NCBI GenBank assembly: GCA_003152355.1
Contig: PMAA01000043.1
Location: 35,142 to 77,779, forward strand
DNA from: Acidobacteriota bacterium
Lineage (GTDB): Bacteria > Acidobacteriota > Terriglobia > Acidiferrales > UBA7541
Length of the DNA stretch: 42,638 bases
Reading direction: 5' to 3'
The notes under the pieces are model-generated. The model did no database searches. It worked only from the letters and a program-made list of their open reading frames with translations, and had not been told where the DNA came from. Shown here piece by piece: positions 16,756 through 25,112 of this stretch. The number at the start of each line of letters is the position of its first letter. Position 1 is the first letter of the stretch. The position numbers and the translations under genes were made by a program.

Positions 16756-18095
16756 TGTCCACATCATCCTTCGTCGCACGGCTCTGGAGCGAACGCGATC
16801 GCCCCGGATGGCGATTGTTCGCCGTTTCTATGGCGACGCTTGCGGTGGCGATGATACTGGCACTGTTTTCGGCGGCGGTTGCGCAGGAAGGCCGAATCGG
16901 GCTCGCGACGGCGTCGGCCGTCGGAGCGCTGGGGCTTGCCGGTTGGGTAGCGGTCACGTTCGTGCCTGCGCTCGCGAAACGCACCAGCCTGCGCTGGATC
17001 GCGTACCAGGTGGATTACAAGCTGACGCGCGAGGGAATCGTCTATCTCGGCGTGATTTTGATCGTCGTTCTCGCGGCCGTAAATACCGGAAACAATCTGC
17101 TTTTTCTGATTCTGGGCTGCCTGCTCGCGGGAGTTTTGATTTCGGGCGTGCTCTCGCGAGCCGTGCTTACTGGGATTGAATTCAAGCTCGAACTGCCCGA
17201 ACACATCTTTGCCGAACAGCCGATCCTTGCCACAGTGGAAGTGAGAAACGACAAAGAAGTGTGGCCGTCGCTATCGCTTCGCATCGTCGGGGAAGGCAGC
17301 GCGAAGCATCCGGCGGAAATTCTGGCGCGGCCTGTTTATTTTCCATACGTCCCGAGGCGCAATTCGGCGCGGCAGAAAGTGCAGCTTAACTTCCCGAAGC
17401 GCGGCATTTACAAGCAGGATGCATTTGGGATACGCACCAAATTTCCATTTGGATTGTTTGAGAAAACGCGGCGCGTCGACTCGCCGCTCGAGGTGGTCGT
17501 CTATCCGCACGTTGAACCGGCTGAACAAACTTATGAAATTCTGCCGCTGATCAGCGGAGAGATGGCCAGCCACTTCCGCGGGCGCGGCAACGACTTGCAC
17601 GCCATCCGGGAGTACGTGACGAGCGATAGCGCTAGGTTCGTGGATTGGAAGCTGTCGGCGAAAACTGGCTCGCTGAAAGTTCGCGAGTACGCGCGGGAAG
17701 ACGAGAGGCGGCTGGTGCTCGTTATCGATCCATTTATCGGCGCAGCGCGCACGGACCTCGGCAAACTTGCAAGCGACGAACATGCGGCGCGATTCGAGCG
17801 AGCGGTTGAGTTGACTGCGAGCATCGCCTGGCATTTTCAGGGCATGAATGCGGTAATGCAGTTCCGCACGGACCGGATGGCGACGCCGATGGCGCCGGCA
17901 AATGAAATCATCTACGACATTCTGCGCGAGTTGGCATTTATTGAACCGAAGACATCGGAAACGGGCGGAAAATTTCTCGACGAGTTGGCGGCGGAGACTG
18001 AAGTTTTCAAAATCATCGTGACGCGGCGAGCACAACGCTCGTTGCCCTCAGCATTGTGGTCTTCCTCATACTTCATCTTTTTCGATTCGCTGTAA
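16755..18095 (+). CDS. DUF58 domain membrane protein
   Basis: The 446-residue protein is the usual partner of MoxR ATPases, of unknown biochemical role. Two N-terminal membrane-helix pairs (about 20-80 and 95-130) precede a beta-rich extracytoplasmic-type region. The DUF58 signature follows: RGRGNDLHAIREYVTSDSAR and VDWKLSAKTGSLKVREYAREDERRL (about 270-315), where the aspartate and arginine pattern matches the family. The C terminus resembles the end of a von Willebrand factor A-like fold. It starts one base into the moxR stop codon, which indicates tight coupling. A 51-base gap separates it from mutY. Confidence 0.9.
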   Translation: MSTSSFVARLWSERDRPGWRLFAVSMATLAVAMILALFSAAVAQEGRIGLATASAVGALGLAGWVAVTFVPALAKRTSLRWIAYQVDYKLTREGIVYLGVILIVVLAAVNTGNNLLFLILGCLLAGVLISGVLSRAVLTGIEFKLELPEHIFAEQPILATVEVRNDKEVWPSLSLRIVGEGSAKHPAEILARPVYFPYVPRRNSARQKVQLNFPKRGIYKQDAFGIRTKFPFGLFEKTRRVDSPLEVVVYPHVEPAEQTYEILPLISGEMASHFRGRGNDLHAIREYVTSDSARFVDWKLSAKTGSLKVREYAREDERRLVLVIDPFIGAARTDLGKLASDEHAARFERAVELTASIAWHFQGMNAVMQFRTDRMATPMAPANEIIYDILRELAFIEPKTSETGGKFLDELAAETEVFKIIVTRRAQRSLPSALWSSSYFIFFDSL

Positions 18096-18146
18096 TTATT
18101 CATCGCTGCCGCTGTAGATCCAACGTGACGCGCAACCTGTGCGAAA

Positions 18147-19283
18147 ATGGCGCGGCAAATGAGTCGGCGCCCTAAATCGCTTGCGGCATTTCGAAAGCAG
18201 CTGCTTCGATGGTTTCGCGCGAACCGGCGCGTCCATCCGTGGCGGCGCGATCGCGACCCGTATCGCGTGTGGCTCGCGGAAGTAATGCTACAGCAGACGC
18301 GCATCGCGGCCGTGATTCCTTACTACGATAATTTTCTCAGGCATTTTCCGGAAGTCCGGGCGCTCGCGCAAGCTTCCGAACAAGATGTTCTGCGCCACTT
18401 GGCCGGACTGGGCTACTACAGCCGAGCGAGAAACCTGCATCGGGCGGCCAAGGAAATCGTGGAGCGTCACGGCGGCGAGTTTCCACGCGATTTCGACGCG
18501 GTGCTGAAGCTGCCAGGAATCGGGCGTTACACGGCCGCTGCGGTGCTCAGCATCGCGTACGGCGCGCCATACGCAGTGCTCGACGGAAATGTCGCGCGCG
18601 TACTTGCGCGGCTTGGCGCGATTCGCGGCGATCTCCGCGCACCGCGCCAGTGGCAGCAACTCGCGGGGACATCGCAGGAGCTATTGGCAGTTCAATCCGC
18701 AGGCGATTGGAACCAGGCGATGATGGAGTTGGGCGAAACAATCTGCACGCCGAAATCTCCAAATTGCGAGGCGTGCCCTGTTAGCGGCTGTTGCGTGGCG
18801 CTGAAGCGCGGCCTGGTGGACGAAATTCCCGCGCCACGCAAGAAGCGTGCTCCAGTCAGGCAGCGCATCGAAGCGGCCGTGCTGCTCGATAAGCGCGGGC
18901 GGACGCTGCTTGTGCGCGATCCGGGCGCCCATGACGATGTGCTTTTTTCGCGCATGTGGCAATTCCCTGCCGTGCAGACAGCGGGGAATGACGGCGCAGA
19001 ATTAGCGAAGCATTTGCGCGATAAATACGGTTTCGCGCCGATTGCTTTAACCGAACTTGCGCTCGCAAAACATTGTGTAACGTTTCGAAATATTACGCTG
19101 GCGCCCTTTCTCGCGCGTGTGAGCGAGCTGCCCAAGATTGCCCACTCGCGTGCGTTGTTGCTGTCGCAACTCAACCGCGTCCCCGTTTCCAGTGCGACTC
19201 GCAAAATCGCCGCGGCAGCGCTCGATGCGATTGATTCCGGCGTTACCGATAGGGGCAGGGCTCGAAATGGCCGCGCATCATGA
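18147..19283 (+). CDS. mutY: A/G-specific adenine glycosylase MutY
   Basis: DNA repair enzyme that removes adenine mispaired with 8-oxoguanine. The protein has 378 residues. The catalytic glutamate is E45 in AEVMLQQT, the helix-hairpin-helix is LPGIGRYTAAA (122-132), and the catalytic aspartate is D146 in VLDGNVARV. The 4Fe-4S cluster ligands are C200, C207, C210 and C216 (Cx6Cx2Cx5C). A C-terminal NUDIX-like domain (about 235-360) recognises oxoguanine. An in-frame ATG four codons in (MSRRPK) is an equally possible start. It sits between the DUF58 and transglutaminase genes although it is functionally unrelated. Confidence 0.95.
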   Translation: MARQMSRRPKSLAAFRKQLLRWFRANRRVHPWRRDRDPYRVWLAEVMLQQTRIAAVIPYYDNFLRHFPEVRALAQASEQDVLRHLAGLGYYSRARNLHRAAKEIVERHGGEFPRDFDAVLKLPGIGRYTAAAVLSIAYGAPYAVLDGNVARVLARLGAIRGDLRAPRQWQQLAGTSQELLAVQSAGDWNQAMMELGETICTPKSPNCEACPVSGCCVALKRGLVDEIPAPRKKRAPVRQRIEAAVLLDKRGRTLLVRDPGAHDDVLFSRMWQFPAVQTAGNDGAELAKHLRDKYGFAPIALTELALAKHCVTFRNITLAPFLARVSELPKIAHSRALLLSQLNRVPVSSATRKIAAAALDAIDSGVTDRGRARNGRAS

Positions 19284-19284
19284 A

Positions 19285-19293
19285 TGCTAGAAT
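19285..19293 (+). promoter_or_regulatory. Extended -10 promoter of the TgpA-like gene
   Basis: TGC-TAGAAT is an extended -10 element, identical in sequence to the one before ftsY. It ends 11 bases before the ATG at 19305, so the predicted leader is only four to five bases and no ribosome site is present. This suggests leaderless or near-leaderless translation. Confidence 0.45.
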
Positions 19294-19304
19294 AAAGATT
19301 CACG

Positions 19305-21566
19305 ATGACCACGGCGGCGCAGACCGAGCCGGTATCTCTGCCGGCAATTGAGCGATATTTCGAAGTCTCGCTCTTTCTGCTCGTGTCGATCGGCATCATC
19401 GCTGTAATCTCCACCGGAAAACTCGATCCAGTCTCGATGCTTGTGCCGGCGGCTGTGCTGGCGTGGAAAGGCATTCGAATCTTCGGACGTCACGGCCCGG
19501 AGCTATCGCCTCGCGCGGCGACGGGCCTGGTGCTCGCGTACTTCTTATTCTTCCCGATCGATCTTTGGTTCATCTCGCGTTCGATCGCGATTGGCGCGCC
19601 AAATCCCGCGCTGTATGCGGCGTTGCTAGCCGCGATCCACCTGATGATTTTTGCCACGCTCGTGCGCCTGCTCTCCTCGCGCACGCAACGGGATCAGATG
19701 TTTCTGGCGATGCTTGCGGTGACGTGCATGCTCGCTTCGGCGATTCTCACCGTGGACACGACGTTTCTGATTTCGCTGGCGATCTTTTTATTGATTTCAG
19801 TTTCGACGTTCGTGGGATTGGAGATTCGAAAGAGCGCAGCGGGAGCTGTGACGCCTCCGCTCGAAGCTGGAAGCCCTGCCGCGAAACGCCTGAACCGCGC
19901 CATCGCGCTGACTTCAGTTTTCGTGACGTTCAGCGCACTCGTCATCGGCGCAGGAATTTTCTTTCTGATTCCGCGATTCACGGCCGGCTATCTAAGCGCG
20001 TTGAGCATTCGCCCGTCGCTGATGACGGGGTTCAGCGACAACGTCTCGTTGAATCAAATTGGAGAGATTAAAAGAAACACGGCAGTGGTGATGCGCGTGC
20101 ACATCGCGGGCGATCCCGGACGCGCGCAGAACATGCACTGGCGCGGAATCGTGCTCACGGATTTCGACGGCCGGCGCTGGTCGAAACGTGCGCAGGAACA
20201 AATCGTCCTGGTGCCCTCCACCGGCGGAGCCTACTTAATTGGCGATTCAAACTTGCGCGCAAACGATTTTGCGACACTCAACTATACCGTGCTGCTCGAA
20301 CCGATCGCGACCGACGCGATTTTCGTCGCGCCGCGCGCGGTAGAGCTGCGAGGACGATTCGGGCCTGGAATCGATCGGCCGGGCGCGCCGCCACGCGCGA
20401 GCTACATCCAAATGGATGCGACGGGGACGCTGATCAATCCGTCGCGCAACGACATGCGAATCCGGTACGACGGAATGTCGCACGTACCTACCGTTCCGCC
20501 CGCGAAACTCCGCGCGGCGACGGCGGATTATCCGCCGTTCGTGCGGAAAGTTTACTTGCAGTTGCCGGCGCTCGACCCGCGCGTGAAGGCACTGGCGGAT
20601 ACGATCACGGCATCGTCAAAAAATCCCTATGACGCAGCTGCGAACGTTGAGCGATATTTGCGCACGCGTTATGCGTACACTCTGAACATTGATACGCCGC
20701 CGGGCAAAGATCCGCTGGCATATTTCTTGTTCGACAAAAAAGCCGGACATTGTGAATATTTTGCGTCGGCGATGACCGTGATGCTGCGTGCAGAAGGCAT
20801 ACCGGCCCGGTTCGTTACGGGATTCCTGCCCGGCGAGTACAACGATGTTGCGGGCGATTACATCGTGCGCGCGAGTGATGCCCATGCCTGGGTGGAAGCA
20901 TATTTTCCGGGCTATGGCTGGATTACATTTGATCCGACGCCGCCCGCTGATGCGCCGGCATCCGGCATGTTCGCGCGGCTGGCGCTTTATTGGGATTGGT
21001 TCCAATACAACTGGAACGAATGGATCATCAGCTACGATTTCGCGCACCAAGAAGTGCTCGCGCTCGGCGTCCAGCATACTTCGCAGAGCTGGGCGACGCG
21101 AATCAAGTCGTATTACGAACGCAAGCGCGACTTGGCGATGGCGGAACTCATTTCCCTCGAGCGGCGGATCGAGAAATCGCGGTATTTGCTGCCGGGCGCG
21201 CTAGGCGTGCTATTGATCTTACTGCTCATACTCCGAGGACGAACAATCGGGAGCTTTGTGCGCGCGCGATGGAGCTTGAGGGCGCACCGCGATGGAGATT
21301 TGCCGCCTGAACTGACGGCGCTCGAGTATCGCGAGATGCTTAAACTGCTCGAACGGCGAGGCTGGCGCAAGATGCCGGCGCAGACGGCTCTGGAATTTGC
21401 AGCGTCGATTCCGGATTTGCAGATCGCCGGGCCAGTGGCGCAATTGACCGAGATGTATCAATCCTCCCGTTTCGGCGCGCATCCGGCAAATGCCGGGCAG
21501 ATGACGTCGATCCTTGCCGCGATGAAAGAGATTCTGCGGACGGCCTCGCGGCACGGAAAGTCGTGA
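19305..21566 (+). CDS. TgpA-type membrane transglutaminase (DUF3488/transglutaminase-like/DUF4129)
   Basis: The 753-residue inner-membrane protein has an N-terminal block of about six to seven helices (about 20-235). A large extracytoplasmic region contains a papain-like transglutaminase core with the full triad: C483 in AGHCEYFASA, H527 in DAHAWVEAYFP and D543 in FDPTPP. A further helix (about 625-645) leads to a cytoplasmic DUF4129-like tail (about 660-745). It commonly clusters with MoxR and DUF58 genes, as here. The substrate is unknown; roles in envelope protein crosslinking or cleavage are suggested for the family. Confidence 0.92.
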   Translation: MTTAAQTEPVSLPAIERYFEVSLFLLVSIGIIAVISTGKLDPVSMLVPAAVLAWKGIRIFGRHGPELSPRAATGLVLAYFLFFPIDLWFISRSIAIGAPNPALYAALLAAIHLMIFATLVRLLSSRTQRDQMFLAMLAVTCMLASAILTVDTTFLISLAIFLLISVSTFVGLEIRKSAAGAVTPPLEAGSPAAKRLNRAIALTSVFVTFSALVIGAGIFFLIPRFTAGYLSALSIRPSLMTGFSDNVSLNQIGEIKRNTAVVMRVHIAGDPGRAQNMHWRGIVLTDFDGRRWSKRAQEQIVLVPSTGGAYLIGDSNLRANDFATLNYTVLLEPIATDAIFVAPRAVELRGRFGPGIDRPGAPPRASYIQMDATGTLINPSRNDMRIRYDGMSHVPTVPPAKLRAATADYPPFVRKVYLQLPALDPRVKALADTITASSKNPYDAAANVERYLRTRYAYTLNIDTPPGKDPLAYFLFDKKAGHCEYFASAMTVMLRAEGIPARFVTGFLPGEYNDVAGDYIVRASDAHAWVEAYFPGYGWITFDPTPPADAPASGMFARLALYWDWFQYNWNEWIISYDFAHQEVLALGVQHTSQSWATRIKSYYERKRDLAMAELISLERRIEKSRYLLPGALGVLLILLLILRGRTIGSFVRARWSLRAHRDGDLPPELTALEYREMLKLLERRGWRKMPAQTALEFAASIPDLQIAGPVAQLTEMYQSSRFGAHPANAGQMTSILAAMKEILRTASRHGKS

Positions 21567-21637
21567 AGTCGCATCCTGCCGAAACCGCTTCGTCGCGGCG
21601 AACGAAACCCCGTAAAACTGGCCCGCTTCTCCGTGTG

Positions 21638-21646
21638 TGATAGAAT
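21638..21646 (+). promoter_or_regulatory. Extended -10 promoter of rimO
   Basis: TGA-TAGAAT forms an extended -10 element 35 bases before the rimO ATG. It resembles the elements before the TgpA-like gene and ftsY. No -35 consensus is visible at 17 bases upstream. Confidence 0.4.
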
Positions 21647-21681
21647 TTCAAGTTTGAGACCTGCCAAGGAATTGCGCTGAA

Positions 21682-23106
21682 ATGCCCAAAGTAGGATTCG
21701 TGAGCTTGGGATGCCCGAAGAACCTCGTAGATAGCGAGGTGATGATGGGTATTCTCTCGCGCGGCGGGTATGAAATCACGCCGCGAGCGGATGAAGCGGA
21801 CGTGCTGGTGGTGAATACTTGCTCGTTCATCGCGCCGGCTCAGCAGGAATCGGTTGAATCCATCATCGAAATGGCCGAGCACAAGAAATTCGGCCGCGCG
21901 AAAAAACTGATCGTTGCGGGATGCCTCGTCGAACGGTTTCGCGATCAAATTCTCGAGCAGATTCCGGAAGTGGATGCCGTCGTTGGTACGGGCGAAGTGG
22001 AGCGAATTCTCGAAGCTTGCGAAGGCGAGCTCAGAGTTCTTCCCGCCGAATCGCCGACGTTTCTTTATCACGATCTCACACCGCGAATTCTTGCGACGCC
22101 GCGGCATACCGCGTATATCAAAATCAACGAGGGCTGCGATCACCCGTGCACGTTCTGCATTATTCCGCAATTGCGCGGCAAATTCCGAAGCCGGCGATTC
22201 GAATCCGTGGTTCGCGAAGCGGAGAATTTGGCGGGCGCCGGCGTGCGCGAGATATCGCTAATCGGTCAGGACACAACTTTCTACGGAGAAGATCTTGGTT
22301 TGCGTGATGGGTTGCCGCTGTTGCTCGAACGACTCGCGGAAATTGAAGGGCTGCACTGGGTTCGCTTTCTTTATTGTTATCCGAATCGAATCACGCCGCG
22401 GCTGCTCGAAACAATCGCGGCGCATCCGCGCCTCGCGAAGTACATGGACATTCCGTTGCAACATGCGAGCAAGGATGTGCTGAAACGGATGCAGCGTGGC
22501 TCGCACGGCGGCGCGTTCCTGAAGATGCTCGAGCGGATTCGTCGCACGGTGCCTAGCGTATCGCTGCGAACTTCGTTTATCGTGGGTTTTCCCGGCGAAA
22601 CGAAGCAGGATTTCAAGACCTTATGCGATTTTGTGCGCGATGCTGAATTCGATTGGATGGGCGTATTTTCGTATTCCGATGAAGACGCGTCGAAGAGCTA
22701 CGGGCTCGCCGACAAAGTTGACGCGGAAACGATTGCCGAACGCCGCGACACGCTGATGCAGATACAAAAGAAAATTTCGCGGCGGAAGCTGCGTCCGATG
22801 ATCGGGAAGCGCGTGAAAGCGCTGCTCGAGGGGCCTTCGAAGGATACCGATCTCGTCTGGGAAGCGCGGCTCGAAGGCATGGCGCCAGAGATTGATGGCA
22901 AGGTCTACATCACGGAATTCGCCGGCGTTGCGGATGCGACGGAGCTTCCGGCCCCGGGAACGGTCGCGACTGTGGAGATTACCGAAGCGCAGGATTACGA
23001 TCTTGTTGGCCGAGCGATAGAGTTTGGGCCACCCCGCGCCGCAAGCCATTTGCCGGCGATCTCGTTGCGATCGGATCTTGTCTCAATCGGGCCGCTCGGC
23101 TCGTGA
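21682..23106 (+). CDS. rimO: Ribosomal protein S12 methylthiotransferase RimO
   Basis: Radical-SAM enzyme adding a methylthio group to an aspartate of ribosomal protein S12. The protein has 474 residues. The N-terminal UPF0004 domain carries one iron-sulfur cluster (C11, C47, C81) and opens VSLGCPKNLVDSE, the RimO form rather than MiaB. The radical-SAM motif CDHPCTFC has C152, C156 and C159. Later motifs include YMDIPLQHAS and RTSFIVGFPGET, with a C-terminal TRAM domain (about 385-455). The last 20 or so residues extend past the usual end. yacG follows after 15 bases. Confidence 0.96.
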   Translation: MPKVGFVSLGCPKNLVDSEVMMGILSRGGYEITPRADEADVLVVNTCSFIAPAQQESVESIIEMAEHKKFGRAKKLIVAGCLVERFRDQILEQIPEVDAVVGTGEVERILEACEGELRVLPAESPTFLYHDLTPRILATPRHTAYIKINEGCDHPCTFCIIPQLRGKFRSRRFESVVREAENLAGAGVREISLIGQDTTFYGEDLGLRDGLPLLLERLAEIEGLHWVRFLYCYPNRITPRLLETIAAHPRLAKYMDIPLQHASKDVLKRMQRGSHGGAFLKMLERIRRTVPSVSLRTSFIVGFPGETKQDFKTLCDFVRDAEFDWMGVFSYSDEDASKSYGLADKVDAETIAERRDTLMQIQKKISRRKLRPMIGKRVKALLEGPSKDTDLVWEARLEGMAPEIDGKVYITEFAGVADATELPAPGTVATVEITEAQDYDLVGRAIEFGPPRAASHLPAISLRSDLVSIGPLGS

Positions 23107-23121
23107 TATTTTCGAGTCAAC

Positions 23122-23319
23122 ATGAAGCACAATTGCCCAATCTGCAAAAAGCCCACCGATTCTGAAAGCAATCCAGATTTCCCATTCTGCAGTGAGCGCT
23201 GCCGCATACTCGATCTCGGAAATTGGGCGAGCGAGAAATACGTGATCTCGGAACCTGTGATCGACGAAGACGCGCCGGAAGATTCCTCGCCAGCCGATCC
23301 CAATGACCGCCGAAACTGA
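23122..23319 (+). CDS. yacG: DNA gyrase inhibitor / zinc-binding protein YacG
   Basis: A 65-residue protein with one zinc ribbon: C5, C8, C23 and C27, matching the YacG pattern CPICKK and FCSERCRILDLGNWASEKY. In E. coli YacG binds GyrB and blocks DNA binding by gyrase. The tail is acidic (DEDAPEDSS). The gene overlaps pgpA by 17 bases, which indicates co-transcription. Confidence 0.92.
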   Translation: MKHNCPICKKPTDSESNPDFPFCSERCRILDLGNWASEKYVISEPVIDEDAPEDSSPADPNDRRN

Positions 23320-23941
23320 CTCGGGCGCGGCGCCAAGCCCGCGCAAGCCGCGATTTTCCTATCTCATCGCTACAGCATTCGGTCTCGGCTGCCTGAAACC
23401 GGGACCCGGCACTTGGGGTTCACTCGCGGGAGTTTTAGTGTCAACCGTGCTCTTTTGGTTCGAACGGCATTTCGGCGAGGGCCTCATGGTTTTTGGCGTT
23501 CAGGGAGGATCCGGTCAATTCGATCCGTTTGTCGCGTTTCAGATAGTGCTTACCGTGGCGATTGGCGGAGCGGGCGTTTGGACGGCGGGGCGCGTGGCGA
23601 AATTTGCCGGGAGGCACGACCCGCAATTCGTCGTTATTGATGAGGTTTCCGGACAGCAGTTGACGCTACTGCTCGGTGGATTCGGGCCGACTCACACCGC
23701 GCCATTGGTTCGAGGCCTTAGCTGGGTGAATCATCCGCTGGTTTTTTTTGGATTGGCCGCGCCCAACTGGAAATATTTGCTATTGGGTTTTATACTTTTT
23801 CGGGTGTTCGATATTTGGAAGCCGTTTCCTGCGCGCCAAGCGGAGTCGCTGCCCGGCGGCTGGGGGATCATGGCCGATGACTGGGTGGCTGCGCTCTACG
23901 CCGCGGCGGGACTTTGGATTGCGCGATGGCTCGGGCTGTAG
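23303..23941 (+). CDS. pgpA: Phosphatidylglycerophosphatase A PgpA
   Basis: Membrane phosphatase converting phosphatidylglycerophosphate to phosphatidylglycerol. The protein has 212 residues, slightly longer than E. coli PgpA because of an insert after the first helices. GLGCLKPGPGTWGSLAG (about 27-43) is the family N-terminal signature, FVVIDEVSGQQLTLL (about 109-123) holds the conserved acidic residues, and FRVFDIWKPFPARQAESLPGGWGIMADDWVAAL (about 165-197) is the C-terminal signature. About four hydrophobic helices are seen. It starts inside yacG. Confidence 0.94.
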   Translation: MTAETDSGAAPSPRKPRFSYLIATAFGLGCLKPGPGTWGSLAGVLVSTVLFWFERHFGEGLMVFGVQGGSGQFDPFVAFQIVLTVAIGGAGVWTAGRVAKFAGRHDPQFVVIDEVSGQQLTLLLGGFGPTHTAPLVRGLSWVNHPLVFFGLAAPNWKYLLLGFILFRVFDIWKPFPARQAESLPGGWGIMADDWVAALYAAAGLWIARWLGL

Positions 23942-24022
23942 AAGTCTGTCATGATTGAGCGTCGCGAGGGCGCAGCGATCGGCGATTCTCCCGCCGCGTC
24001 GAACAACGCTGAAGCCGCATCG

Positions 24023-24057
24023 CAAATGAAACTTCAGTTTTCACAAATGAAACTTCA
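24023..24057 (+). repeat. 14-bp direct repeat at 21-bp spacing before the NHL-repeat gene
   Basis: CAAATGAAACTTCA occurs at 24023-24036 and again at 24044-24057, a 21-bp period (two helical turns). The spacer GTTTTCA mirrors TGAAAC, so each half also looks like an imperfect inverted repeat. It may be an operator. The same bases encode a short in-frame peptide, described in the next entry. Confidence 0.5.
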
Positions 24058-24082
24058 CTTAAAGTCGAGGTCGAACCTTTAA
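24026..24082 (+). other. Possible 18-codon upstream ORF (leader peptide)
   Basis: ATG at 24026 opens MKLQFSQMKLHLKSRSNL and stops with TAA at 24080-24082, one base before the GTG of the next gene. The 21-bp DNA repeat is in frame and yields a seven-residue repeat (MKLQFSQ/MKLHLKS). No good ribosome site precedes it, so it may be only a by-product of the DNA repeat. Confidence 0.25.
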
Positions 24083-24083
24083 C

Positions 24084-25103
24084 GTGCCAGGCGCGCCTCG
24101 CATAGACAACGTGAAGCCCGCTGCGGCGCTTCCCGGCGGCGAAGTATCCATCGTCGGAGCAGGATTCGGCGGGCGCAATCATGCGCGACCGGTGGTCCAT
24201 TTCGGACAAGCCGAGGCGAGTATCGTGATGGCCGCCGAGTCGCAGATCGTCGCGCGCGTTCCCGATGGCGCGGATGGTGGTGCGGTTCGAATCACGCTTG
24301 GCAGCGCGGAGAGCCAGCCATTTCCGGTAGCGCTGGGCGCGCAAATTGCCGACAACCTTCACTCCGTGGCAAATCCTGCCGTGGATTCCGCAGGCAATGT
24401 ATACGTGACATTCAGCGGGCAGCGCGGTCAAAAAGTTCCCGTCTCACTCTACAAAGTGACGCCATCCGGCTCCGTGAAGCCGTTTGTGACCGAACTGATG
24501 AACCCGACAGGACTGGTGCTCGACCGCGACGGCATGCTCTACGTCTCCTGCCGCAACGACGGCACGATCCATCGAATTTCTCCTGATGGCCGCTCGATGC
24601 AGTGGATCGAAGGCATGGGAACCGCGACCGGCATGGCTTTCGATAAGATCGGAAATCTTTACGTCGGCGATCGCAGCGGCACAATTTTCAAGATCAGCCG
24701 GGACCGCGAAATCTTTGTTTTCGCGACGCTCGAACCGTCCATGGCCGCGTATCATCTCGCCTTCGGCCCCGGCAGCGATCTCTATGTGACGGGGCCGACC
24801 ACTTCAAGCTTCGATCGCGTTTTCCGCATTACGCCCGCCGGCGAGGTGAGCGTGTTCTATCGCGGCCTCGGCCGGCCACAGGGCCTCGCGTTCGACCGCG
24901 TCGGAAACCTCTACGTCGCGGGTTCGTTGCGTGGGCATCGAGGCGTGGTACGGCTAACGCCCCATGCCAATGCAGAGCTGGTGATGAGCGGAAGCGGCAT
25001 AGTCGGCTTGGCGCTGCTGCCGTCGCGCCGCGCCATCGTCGCGACGAGTAGCGTGCTCTTCGCCCTCGATTGGGATGTTGAAGGAATGCCGCTTTACGGA
25101 TAA
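24084..25103 (+). CDS. IPT/TIG plus NHL/SMP-30-like beta-propeller protein
   Basis: The 339-residue protein has an N-terminal IPT/TIG-like immunoglobulin fold (about 5-82: PRIDNVKPAAALPGGEVSI, GAGFGG, VHFG, VRITLGSAES). A six-bladed propeller follows (about 90-335), with repeats such as NPAVDSAGNVYVTF, NPTGLVLDRDGMLYVS, TGMAFDKIGNLYVGD and PQGLAFDRVGNLYVAG. There is no signal peptide or catalytic motif, so binding rather than catalysis is likely; some related proteins are annotated gluconolactonase without evidence. The start is the GTG at 24084, since a stop lies 24 bases upstream in frame. A GAGG ribosome site is about 12 bases away. Confidence 0.75.
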   Translation: MPGAPRIDNVKPAAALPGGEVSIVGAGFGGRNHARPVVHFGQAEASIVMAAESQIVARVPDGADGGAVRITLGSAESQPFPVALGAQIADNLHSVANPAVDSAGNVYVTFSGQRGQKVPVSLYKVTPSGSVKPFVTELMNPTGLVLDRDGMLYVSCRNDGTIHRISPDGRSMQWIEGMGTATGMAFDKIGNLYVGDRSGTIFKISRDREIFVFATLEPSMAAYHLAFGPGSDLYVTGPTTSSFDRVFRITPAGEVSVFYRGLGRPQGLAFDRVGNLYVAGSLRGHRGVVRLTPHANAELVMSGSGIVGLALLPSRRAIVATSSVLFALDWDVEGMPLYG

Positions 25104-25112
25104 CCTTTCCGC

